In this document: piece after piece, positions 47,602-54,384 of the stretch
How positions within the stretch are numbered: position 1 is the stretch's first letter
Layout of the letters: every line of letters begins with the position of its first letter
From: Aurantiacibacter poecillastricola
Lineage (GTDB): Bacteria; Pseudomonadota; Alphaproteobacteria; Sphingomonadales; Sphingomonadaceae
Assembly (NCBI RefSeq): GCF_030730945.1
Contig: NZ_JAVAMS010000002.1
Span: 806,001 to 870,000 of the forward strand
Length of the DNA stretch: 64,000 nucleotides
Direction: 5' to 3'
Program-made: the position numbers and the translations under genes
Notes under the pieces: generated by a model
The model's input: the letters and a program-made list of their open reading frames with translations, nothing else
What the model was told of the DNA's origin: nothing
Database searches by the model: none

Positions 47602-47991
47602 ATGACACGTAAACTTTCTGCAATCGCAATTTCCGTCGCCGCTTTGGGCATGGCAGCTCCTGCACAGGCGACCTGGTGGGGCGGCTGGAACTGGGGCGGA
47701 TGGAGCCACTCGCACTATTGCGGCTGCGGCCATGAGACTTGCGGCAGCACCTCCACTTCCGGGGGCAGCACGAGTTCCGGAGGCTACACCAGCTCCGGTG
47801 GCGAGGGTTCGTCTTCCTCGGGAGGCGAAGGCTCGTCCAGCTCGGGGGGTGAAGGATCGACGTCTTCGGGCGGCGAAGGTTCGTCGTCCAGCGGCGGAAC
47901 GCAGGTTCCCGAGCCGGGTGCGCTGGGCCTTCTGGCTGCCGCTGCGCTCGGGATCGGCATCGCCCGGCGCCGTCGCCGCATCGCCGCCTGA
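47602..47991 (+). CDS. PEP-CTERM sorting-domain protein 1 (Gly/Ser repeat)
   Basis: 129 residues. Signal peptide (cleavage near AQA-TWW), a Trp/Gly-rich stretch (WWGGWNWGGW), three Cys (40, 42, 47), a Gly/Ser/Thr region containing four GGEGSSSS-type octapeptides (66-97), then the PEP-CTERM domain VPEPGALGLLAAAALGIGIA followed by RRRRR. PEP-CTERM proteins are cut by exosortase and delivered outside the cell. The small, low-complexity body suggests an extracellular matrix component. Driven by a sigma54 promoter. No exosortase gene lies in the window. Confidence 0.88.
   Translation: MTRKLSAIAISVAALGMAAPAQATWWGGWNWGGWSHSHYCGCGHETCGSTSTSGGSTSSGGYTSSGGEGSSSSGGEGSSSSGGEGSTSSGGEGSSSSGGTQVPEPGALGLLAAAALGIGIARRRRRIAA
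47797..47892 (+). repeat. Four imperfect 24-bp tandem repeats
   Basis: Each unit encodes GGEGS(S/T)SS. The third unit has a Thr in place of Ser. Codon choice differs between units (tcttcctcg, tccagctcg, acgtcttcg, tcgtccagc), which indicates old duplication with synonymous drift. Confidence 0.85.
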
Positions 47992-48000
47992 TCCATTTCG

Positions 48001-48034
48001 CTAAAGGGCGCGGCGCAATAGTCGCGCACTTTAG
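48001..48034. terminator. Bidirectional hairpin between PEP-CTERM gene 1 and TPR lipoprotein gene
   Basis: CTAAAGGGCGCGGC pairs with GTCGCGCACTTTAG (14 positions, one mismatch and one wobble), loop GCAATA. It lies between two convergent stops and overlaps the TPR stop codon. There is no T-run on either side, so termination is a likely but unproven role. Confidence 0.5.
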
Positions 48035-49044
48035 CTGGCAGCCTCTATCTCGGCCTGGAGCCGCACTGCCTCGGCATCGCCCGACCGCCGTGCGATGATC
48101 GGCGCCGCAATCGCGCGTGCTGTCTCGACCTGCCCGAGATTGAGCAGCGCCTCGGCATAAAGCAGCCGTGCCGGATCGTGCTTGGCCAACTCCGTCTCAT
48201 AGGCCTGCAAACGCTCGCGCACCGCGCCCCATCGCCCGTCCCAGGCTTCCACCCGCGCTTGCTGGTACACGAACTCACTATCAAGTGGACGCGTCTGTGC
48301 GCCATAGGCGATGAGGTGCCGCGTGACCTCGCGTCGCCCGGCCCGCTCCGACGCGGCAATAGCTGCGATCAGCGCGGGGCGATCCAGCGGGGCAATCTCG
48401 ATGATGCGCAGGTAATTCGACAAAGCCAGCAGCGGTTCCGCCCGGGCTTCCGCCAGTCGTGCCGCGACGAACAGTGTCTCGATGCGTCCGGGCGCCGTAT
48501 CCTGAGCGAGGGTCACAGCCTCTTCCGCTGCCGTAATGTCCCCCCTAGACAGGTGAAAGCTAGCCTCCGCTGCGAGGAGCTTGCCCTTCTCGCCGCTGGC
48601 AGTCCGTCCTCGCGCAAAGGCACTGCGGGCGCTTTCAAATTCGCCGTTCAGGGTGGCAGCGAGAGCCCGTAGCCGCCACGCCTCGGCGCTCTCCTGCCCT
48701 TCGAGGAGATCGCGAGCTGCACCCGCATCGCCTGTTTGCAAGTGCGCTTCGGCGGCAAGCAGGTCCGCATCCTCCGGCGAGCCCCCAGCGCGGCCCAACC
48801 GGTCGAGTGTGGCCAGCGCCACGGCCCCCTGCCCCATGGCCAGTTGCGCACGGGCGAGCACATCCAGCGCGCCGGTATCGTCCGGCATCTGCGACAGGGT
48901 TGTGCGAACATGCTGCTCAGCCGCAATGTAGTCCTGCGCTGCCAGGGCATCCCGAGCCTCGTCGATTGCGGAGCCGCCGGGCGACGGACATGCGGAAAGG
49001 CACAGGAAAAGGGACGCAGCGATGATCGGGCGAACGCGGCTCAT
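48031..49044 (-). CDS. TPR-repeat lipoprotein 1 of the PEP-CTERM island
   Basis: 337 residues from the ATG at 49044. Lipobox LSAC (Cys19), then TPR-type helical pairs throughout (ALDVLARAQLAMGQGAVALATLDRL, ADLLAAEAHLQTGDAGAARDLL). The region beyond the ATG (an ORF to 49392) is an extension into the sigma54 promoter of gene 2 and is not coding. The sequence is related to the 506-residue TPR lipoprotein at 50000. It resembles the PrsT/EpsD-like TPR lipoproteins of exosortase systems, which suggests a role in export or assembly. Confidence 0.8.
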   Translation of the reverse strand: MSRVRPIIAASLFLCLSACPSPGGSAIDEARDALAAQDYIAAEQHVRTTLSQMPDDTGALDVLARAQLAMGQGAVALATLDRLGRAGGSPEDADLLAAEAHLQTGDAGAARDLLEGQESAEAWRLRALAATLNGEFESARSAFARGRTASGEKGKLLAAEASFHLSRGDITAAEEAVTLAQDTAPGRIETLFVAARLAEARAEPLLALSNYLRIIEIAPLDRPALIAAIAASERAGRREVTRHLIAYGAQTRPLDSEFVYQQARVEAWDGRWGAVRERLQAYETELAKHDPARLLYAEALLNLGQVETARAIAAPIIARRSGDAEAVRLQAEIEAAS

Positions 49045-49084
49045 GAGATGGCGGATACTGCCAAAGCGCAAACATTCGATGAAA

Positions 49085-49101
49085 CGTCGGAAATCCTGAC
49101 A
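49085..49101 (+). promoter_or_regulatory. Upstream activator dyad of PEP-CTERM gene 2
   Basis: CGTCGGAAATCCTGACA, matching the gene 1 site at 14 of 17 positions, with the same distance to the -24 element (71 nt). Confidence 0.65.
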
Positions 49102-49123
49102 ATCGGCGTATCGAGCCGGAGTA

Positions 49124-49131
49124 GTTAACCA
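49124..49131 (+). promoter_or_regulatory. GTTAACCA box, gene 2
   Basis: The same 8-mer as upstream of gene 1, starting 32 nt before TGGCAC. It lies in the region between the divergent TPR and PEP-CTERM genes. Confidence 0.5.
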
Positions 49132-49155
49132 TTGACTGCCGCAGGATTTCAGGCT

Positions 49156-49171
49156 TGGCACAAGAGTTGCT
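49156..49171 (+). promoter_or_regulatory. Sigma54 (-24/-12) promoter of PEP-CTERM gene 2
   Basis: TGGCAC-AAGAG-TTGCT, exact RpoN consensus with 10 nt between GG and GC. Predicted start is near 49182, 29 nt before the ATG at 49211. Confidence 0.85.
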
Positions 49172-49210
49172 TCGATCGCCGTAAACCATTTGGTCAAAGG
49201 TATTCGAAAA

Positions 49211-49948
49211 ATGAAGACGTTCCTTGCAACGCTAGCGGCGGCATCGGCGATGATTGCCGCGACGCCAGCGCTTGCCGACCCGATCACGCTGGACGGCAGC
49301 GACGTGGGAACGAGCTTCACAGTAGAATTCGACGGCTTTGCCGGTAGCCCGGACAATACGGTGGACGGCCTGACTAGCTCCATCACCTTCACTTTGGAGG
49401 AGGTGACCGGTAACGCCTATTCCTTCGGCTATTTGGTGGACAACACAACCAGTGCAGGGCTCACCTCCAAGGTCTCAAGCTTCGCCTTCAATGTCGATCC
49501 GGATATCTCGGGCGCTTCGGTAAGCGGCGCCTACAGCTATGCCTTCGTCACCGATGGCAGGGGCAACGATCCGACCTACCCGAACCAGATCGGCGCGGTA
49601 GATGTATGCTTCAAGGCGGCCAACAGCGGCTCCTGCTCGAATGGCGGCGGTGTTTCGGAAGGGTCGACCGGCTCCGGATCGCTCGTCCTGAATTTCGATC
49701 CCGGCGCGAGCGCCATCACGCTGAGCGACTTCTTCGTGCGCTACCAGGGCATCACCGGTGCTGGCGAAGTCGGCTCGGCCAGCGGCCGGTCGACCACGTC
49801 GTCGGGCTCCACCGGAAGCAGCACGTCGAGCGGTGCGCAGGTGCCCGCGCCCGGCATGATTGGCCTGCTCGGTCTCGCCCTCCTCGGTCTGGGAGCAATT
49901 CGGCATCGCAGGCGAGCCAGAGCACCGGGCCGACCTGCCCTCGCCTGA
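49211..49948 (+). CDS. PEP-CTERM sorting-domain protein 2 (VPAPG variant)
   Basis: 245 residues from the ATG at 49211 (a TTG at 49190 would add seven). Signal peptide (cleavage near ALA-DPI), a beta-rich domain of about 165 residues resembling surface 'choice-of-anchor' proteins (SFTVEFDGFAG, FGYLVDNTTSAGLTSKVSSFAFNVD) with two Cys, a Ser/Thr/Gly linker, then VPAPGMIGLLGLALLGLGAI and RHRRR. The motif is VPAPG rather than VPEPG, and ten residues follow the Arg cluster. Sigma54-driven like gene 1. Confidence 0.83.
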   Translation: MKTFLATLAAASAMIAATPALADPITLDGSDVGTSFTVEFDGFAGSPDNTVDGLTSSITFTLEEVTGNAYSFGYLVDNTTSAGLTSKVSSFAFNVDPDISGASVSGAYSYAFVTDGRGNDPTYPNQIGAVDVCFKAANSGSCSNGGGVSEGSTGSGSLVLNFDPGASAITLSDFFVRYQGITGAGEVGSASGRSTTSSGSTGSSTSSGAQVPAPGMIGLLGLALLGLGAIRHRRRARAPGRPALA

Positions 49949-49999
49949 TCACGCGAAGGCGGGAGCGTCCGCTGAACCGGCGCCGCTTTAGCTGCAGCT

Positions 50000-51520
50000 T
50001 TAGCCTTGGCCGCGCCGCGCGCGTTCCAGGTGGCGCGTGATATTCGCGTTTGCAGGCGCGAGCTGTGCCGCGCGCTCGAGCAAAGCGATACCTCGAGTAC
50101 GATCTTCCCCCGTTTCAACCAGCAACCACCCGGCCGTATCGAGTACGCTCGGATGGTCCGGGGCCAATTCCAGTGCTCGCAGGGCGTGGCTCAGCGCTTC
50201 CGTCGATTGCCCGGTACGGCTTTTGGCATAGGCAAGGTTGTTGAGAACCATCGCGTTCGTATCGCCCGTCCAGCTGCGCAATTGTTCGTAGGCTTCGACA
50301 GCCGCCTTCCAGCGCTCACCCCGCAGGTGGGCATCAGCACGGGCCAGCAGGGTGGCTACCCGTTCCGCCGGCGGCGCCTTCGCCAGTGCGTCCTCAATGG
50401 AGTCCGCCTGCCCGGAGGCCCGAGCGGCTTCTGCATATAGCGCGAGATCGCTCGGTGTGCCCTCCGGACTTGTCGCAAGCGGCGCAATGATGTCGAACGC
50501 GGAAGCAGCATCCCCTGCTTCCAATTGCGCTCGTGCAAGCACGCGGCGCGGTTCTGCCGATTGCGGTGTGCGGCGGACCAACGAGGTGAGTCGCGATATG
50601 GCCTGCTCCGGCATATCAAGCTCCACCAGTGCGCGAGCGTAGAGCAATTGCTGGCGAGGATCCTCGCGCCCTTCGAGGGGCTGCAGCAGATCGCGTACTT
50701 CCGCCCATTCGCCGTCCTCGGCCGCAAGCCGCGCCTCCAAGTAGATGACATCCGCATCTCCCGGCATTACTCGCGCTGCCTGGGCAATCAATTCGCGGGC
50801 CTCGTCGAGCCGGCCCATATCGCCCAGCGCACCGATCCGCCCGAGCAGCGCGATACGCGATTCCGGCCAGTGACGATGAGCGTCCTCGTAGAACGCCAGC
50901 GCTTCCGGAAGGGAGCCGCCATCCTGCGCGATCATGGCGCTGGCGATCAGAGGGTCGAGGCCATCGGGATCGGCTTCTCGAGCCAGCGCGGCGAGTTCCA
51001 GTCCTCTAGCGCTATCGCCCGCCATGTGCACGAAGCGCGCAAAGTCCGCGTAGAGGCGCGAGCGGTCTCCGGGCGCACTGGCCCCCCGCTCAAATGCAGC
51101 GAGAGCCTCGTCATTGCTTCCCAGGCCGATATGGGAAAGCGCCGCAATCCGCAGCCCTTCTGCCGTGCCGAGCGCCTCGCCTGCTGCGAGCGCGCTCTCG
51201 AACTCGCCCTGCAGAACGAAGGCCTCGGCGAGCAGCGTCTCGTAGTCGCCGGGTCGACTATCGGCATCAAGCCGTTCCAGAGTTGCCTGCGCACCAACGC
51301 CATCGCCGAGCCACAGCTGCGTGCGCGCCAGCAATTCCAGCGCGCGTGCATCATTCCCGTCTTCCTGCAGAAGCGTGCCAAGGTCGAGCCGGGCTTCGCT
51401 GAAACGATGATCTTCGTAAGCCGCCTCGGCGCGGTCCAAGCGCTCCTCGGGCGAAAGGCCGCAAGCGGCAAGCGAAAGTGCAAGTGCGCTCATGGTACAG
51501 AAGCGAAATGTGTTTCTCAT
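50000..51520 (-). CDS. TPR-repeat lipoprotein 2 of the PEP-CTERM island
   Basis: 506 residues. Lipobox LAAC (Cys20), then many TPR-like helix pairs (ALELLARTQLWLGDGVGAQATLERL, AMVLNNLAYAKSRTGQSTEALSHALRALELAPDH, a canonical TPR). Its N-terminal segment aligns with TPR lipoprotein 1, so the two are paralogues of different length. It converges on PEP-CTERM gene 2 and precedes ychF, which diverges 132 nt away. Likely an outer-membrane-anchored scaffold of unknown role. Confidence 0.82.
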   Translation of the reverse strand: MRNTFRFCTMSALALSLAACGLSPEERLDRAEAAYEDHRFSEARLDLGTLLQEDGNDARALELLARTQLWLGDGVGAQATLERLDADSRPGDYETLLAEAFVLQGEFESALAAGEALGTAEGLRIAALSHIGLGSNDEALAAFERGASAPGDRSRLYADFARFVHMAGDSARGLELAALAREADPDGLDPLIASAMIAQDGGSLPEALAFYEDAHRHWPESRIALLGRIGALGDMGRLDEARELIAQAARVMPGDADVIYLEARLAAEDGEWAEVRDLLQPLEGREDPRQQLLYARALVELDMPEQAISRLTSLVRRTPQSAEPRRVLARAQLEAGDAASAFDIIAPLATSPEGTPSDLALYAEAARASGQADSIEDALAKAPPAERVATLLARADAHLRGERWKAAVEAYEQLRSWTGDTNAMVLNNLAYAKSRTGQSTEALSHALRALELAPDHPSVLDTAGWLLVETGEDRTRGIALLERAAQLAPANANITRHLERARRGQG

Positions 51521-51652
51521 GGGTGTGCCATAGGGACGAGGGAGTTGAGAAGCCGTTTACCTACCCTGCCCCGTGCCCGCGCTGGCATTCCGGCGAGGAG
51601 GCGGCTAAGGCGCGGCGCAATACTCAATCCAGATGCATGAAGGCATACACTT

Positions 51653-52753
51653 ATGGGATTCCGCTGCGGGATCGTGGGCCTGCCCAATGTCGGCAAGTCG
51701 ACCCTTTTCAACGCCCTTACCGAAACACAGGCCGCACAGGCCGCGAACTATCCGTTCTGCACGATCGAGCCCAATGTCGGCCAGGTCGCCGTGCCTGACG
51801 AGCGGCTGGAGAAGATTGCCAGGATCGCGGGCAGCGCAAAGATCATTCATACCCAGCTGTCCTTCGTCGACATTGCTGGCCTCGTGAAAGGGGCGAGCGC
51901 CGGCGAAGGACTCGGGAACCAGTTCCTCGGCAACATCCGCGAGGTGGATGCAATCGTCCACGTTCTGCGCTGTTTCGAAGACGATGACATCCAGCATGTC
52001 GCCAACAAGGTCGATCCCATAGCCGATGCCGAGGTGGTGGAGACCGAACTGATGCTCGCCGATCTCGAAAGCCTGGAGAAGCGGGTGGAGAACGCCAAGC
52101 GTCGCGCCACCAGCGGCGACAAGGAAGCGAAGGCTCTGGCCAGCGTGCTGGGGCAGGCGCTGGAACTCCTGCGCGATGGCAAGCCCGCGCGCCTTACCGA
52201 ACCGAAGGACGATGAGGAAGCGCGCCTTTTCGAGAAGGCTCAGCTGCTTACTGCCAAGCCGGTGCTCTACGTCTGCAACGTGGCAGAGGACGAGGCGGCA
52301 AGCGGCAATGCCTTGTCCGAAAAAGTGTTCGCCAAGGCTGAGACGGAGGGCGCCCAGGCAGTCGTCGTCTCAGCCGCGATCGAGGCCGAGCTTGTCGAGA
52401 TGGGCGGGGAGGAGCGCAAGGAATACCTTGCCGAGCTAGGGCTGGAGGAAAGCGGCCTCGCTCGCGTGATCCGCGCAGGCTATCAGCTCCTTAGCCTGAA
52501 GACCTTCTTCACCGCCGGGCCCAAGGAAGCACGCGCGTGGACTACGCCCGCCGATGCAAAGGCTCCCCAGGCGGCAGGCGAGATCCACACGGACTTCGAG
52601 AAGGGCTTCATCCGCGCCGAGACGATTGCCTATGAAGACTACGTGTCGCTGGGCGGTGAAGGGCCTGCGCGCGAGGCGGGCAAGCTGCGCCAGGAAGGCA
52701 AGGAATACCTCGTTCAGGACGGCGACGTCCTGCTGTTCAAGTTCAACGTCTAG
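51653..52753 (+). CDS. ychF: Redox-regulated ATPase YchF (Obg family)
   Basis: 366 residues. P-loop GLPNVGKST, TIEPNVGQVAVPDERL, the switch region DIAGLVKGASAGEGLGNQFL, and VCNVAEDEA in place of the NKxD guanine motif, consistent with ATP preference. A C-terminal TGS domain ends DGDVLLFKFNV. YchF is ribosome- and proteasome-associated in other species. It usually follows pth, but here the PEP-CTERM island separates them. Confidence 0.97.
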   Translation: MGFRCGIVGLPNVGKSTLFNALTETQAAQAANYPFCTIEPNVGQVAVPDERLEKIARIAGSAKIIHTQLSFVDIAGLVKGASAGEGLGNQFLGNIREVDAIVHVLRCFEDDDIQHVANKVDPIADAEVVETELMLADLESLEKRVENAKRRATSGDKEAKALASVLGQALELLRDGKPARLTEPKDDEEARLFEKAQLLTAKPVLYVCNVAEDEAASGNALSEKVFAKAETEGAQAVVVSAAIEAELVEMGGEERKEYLAELGLEESGLARVIRAGYQLLSLKTFFTAGPKEARAWTTPADAKAPQAAGEIHTDFEKGFIRAETIAYEDYVSLGGEGPAREAGKLRQEGKEYLVQDGDVLLFKFNV

Positions 52754-52780
52754 AAAACCAACACGCGACCCGAAACGAAA

Positions 52781-52811
52781 AGCGGCGCGGAAGCCGAGCT
52801 CCCGCGCCGCT
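52781..52811. terminator. Terminator hairpin between ychF and the TPR protein
   Basis: AGCGGCGCGG and CCGCGCCGCT form a 10-bp perfect stem with an 11-nt loop. The minus strand has TTTTCGTTT after the stem, and the plus strand has AATTTC, so termination is stronger leftward but both convergent genes may use it. Confidence 0.75.
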
Positions 52812-52839
52812 AATTTCAGAACAGTAATTCCGCCGATAC

Positions 52840-54105
52840 TTACATCATCGAGCGGGCATATGCCGCCCAGAGGCGGGCGATCGGCTCGCGAGTGCCGTCC
52901 ACCATCTCGAACGTTTCGAGGGCACCGGCATAATCGCCCTGTGCGGCCTGCACGATGCCGATGCGGGTGTTGACCGTATCGGCGTCATAACCCTTCTCGA
53001 GCGCCACACCGTAAAGCTCTTCGGCACGTGCGTAGTCGTCGATGGAGTAGAGTACGTCACCGGCGGAAACCGCGTCGAGCCCGTCACCCGAACGCCCATC
53101 GGAGATGAGGCTGTCGATACCATTGCGATCCTGCGGAGCGCGGGTATCGGCGATGTCCTTCACCTCGAGATAGTAGGGATCGTCGGCGGTGAAGACGTCA
53201 TCGGTTTCCAGGCCCAGCGTGAGGACTTTCTGCACTTCGTTCGACATCACGCGCGGATCGAGATCCTCGATATAGCGGATGAACTCGGGGCGCTGCGTCA
53301 AGGCGCCGGTCTCACGCATGAGGCGATAGAGATCCACGCGCTGTGCGGAGTCGAACTCGTAGAGTGCATTGATCACCTGCAGGGCGTTCACCCAGTTCTG
53401 CGACGTCGGGTGGTTGCGCAACAGCGTCTCGCTGACTTCGAGCGCCTGCGGAGCATTCTCGTAGTCATAGGAGTTCTGCAACTGGCCCAGCAGCCATCCT
53501 TCAGGCGGCGTATTGCCGGCCGCTTCAGCGTCGGCAACGGCCTGCATCACATAGTCGTAAGCGCCCTGAACGTTGTCTTCACGCTCATAAGTGTCGGCGA
53601 TCAGCAGCGTCAGGTCGGTTTCGGGCTCGCTGTATCCCGCGGCCTGCGCAGCCTGGAAACCGGCGCGGGCATCAGCCCAGTCCTCGGCCTGATAGGCGAG
53701 ACTGCCGACAAACCAGTTGAACTGGCCAACCTGCTCCGGCGGGACGAGGCCGCTTTCGAGCATCAACTCGAGACCCTGACGCTGTAGGGCGGGGTCTTCC
53801 AGATTGTTCCCGATATTGAGGATGAGATTACCGGCGACCTGCCGATCGTTCTCGTTTTCGATAGCGGCAACGATCGTCGGTATCTGGGCGCGCGCACCTT
53901 CGAAATTGGCAGTCTCGGGCTGCACCATCTCGGCTACCGGCTGGTAAGCTTCGGCAAACCCACGAGAGTTCTGGGCATAGGCGGCCTCGGACGTGAATGC
54001 GGCCGAACCAACGGCAGCACCGCCAGCCAGGGCGATCGCCATGGCAAAGCCGGCAACGGTGCCGTGAAAGGATTTCGTGCGAGTGGGACGAAAAGCGCGA
54101 AGCAT
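52840..54105 (-). CDS. Secreted TPR-type repeat protein of unknown function
   Basis: 421 residues. A basic start and long hydrophobic segment (GTVAGFAMAIALAGGAAVGSAAF, cleavage near AYA-QNS) precede helical repeats (FNWFVGSLAYQAEDWADARAGFQAAQAAGY, ADTYEREDNVQGAYDYVMQAV, DVLYSIDDYARAEELYGVALEKGYD). It is likely periplasmic or surface-associated. No catalytic motif is seen. It is distinct from the two TPR lipoproteins of the PEP-CTERM island, since it has no lipobox. Confidence 0.75.
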   Translation of the reverse strand: MLRAFRPTRTKSFHGTVAGFAMAIALAGGAAVGSAAFTSEAAYAQNSRGFAEAYQPVAEMVQPETANFEGARAQIPTIVAAIENENDRQVAGNLILNIGNNLEDPALQRQGLELMLESGLVPPEQVGQFNWFVGSLAYQAEDWADARAGFQAAQAAGYSEPETDLTLLIADTYEREDNVQGAYDYVMQAVADAEAAGNTPPEGWLLGQLQNSYDYENAPQALEVSETLLRNHPTSQNWVNALQVINALYEFDSAQRVDLYRLMRETGALTQRPEFIRYIEDLDPRVMSNEVQKVLTLGLETDDVFTADDPYYLEVKDIADTRAPQDRNGIDSLISDGRSGDGLDAVSAGDVLYSIDDYARAEELYGVALEKGYDADTVNTRIGIVQAAQGDYAGALETFEMVDGTREPIARLWAAYARSMM

Positions 54106-54384
54106 AGTAATAAACTCTCCTGGTAACTTCAGTCAGGCAGCTTCTACTGCCCGTCTTTCCCGGTTGAGGGCCTCATGCACACAACGACCGAGATTGCAAA
54201 TATGTCCTAGGAAACGCGCGCTGAACGGGGTTTTAACGCTGCAATGCGCGCAAATTCAGCTTTGGGGGCAAGAGGTGTGGAAAAAGGGCGGATTTTCTAG
54301 GGTTTTCCCCGGGCCCGCTATGGTGCGAGCGCGCCCGCCCCCCTACATTGCGACCAGACAGAACGACAATGGAAATGTGATTTA

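Noticed and set aside
47797..47892. Tandem repeats considered as a possible CRISPR array
   Set aside because: The repeats abut without spacers and encode an in-frame Gly/Ser protein segment.
48031..49392. Longer form of TPR lipoprotein 1 starting at 49392
   Set aside because: The extra 116 codons overlap the sigma54 promoter and start of PEP-CTERM gene 2 and lack any signal. The ATG at 49044 gives a proper lipobox.
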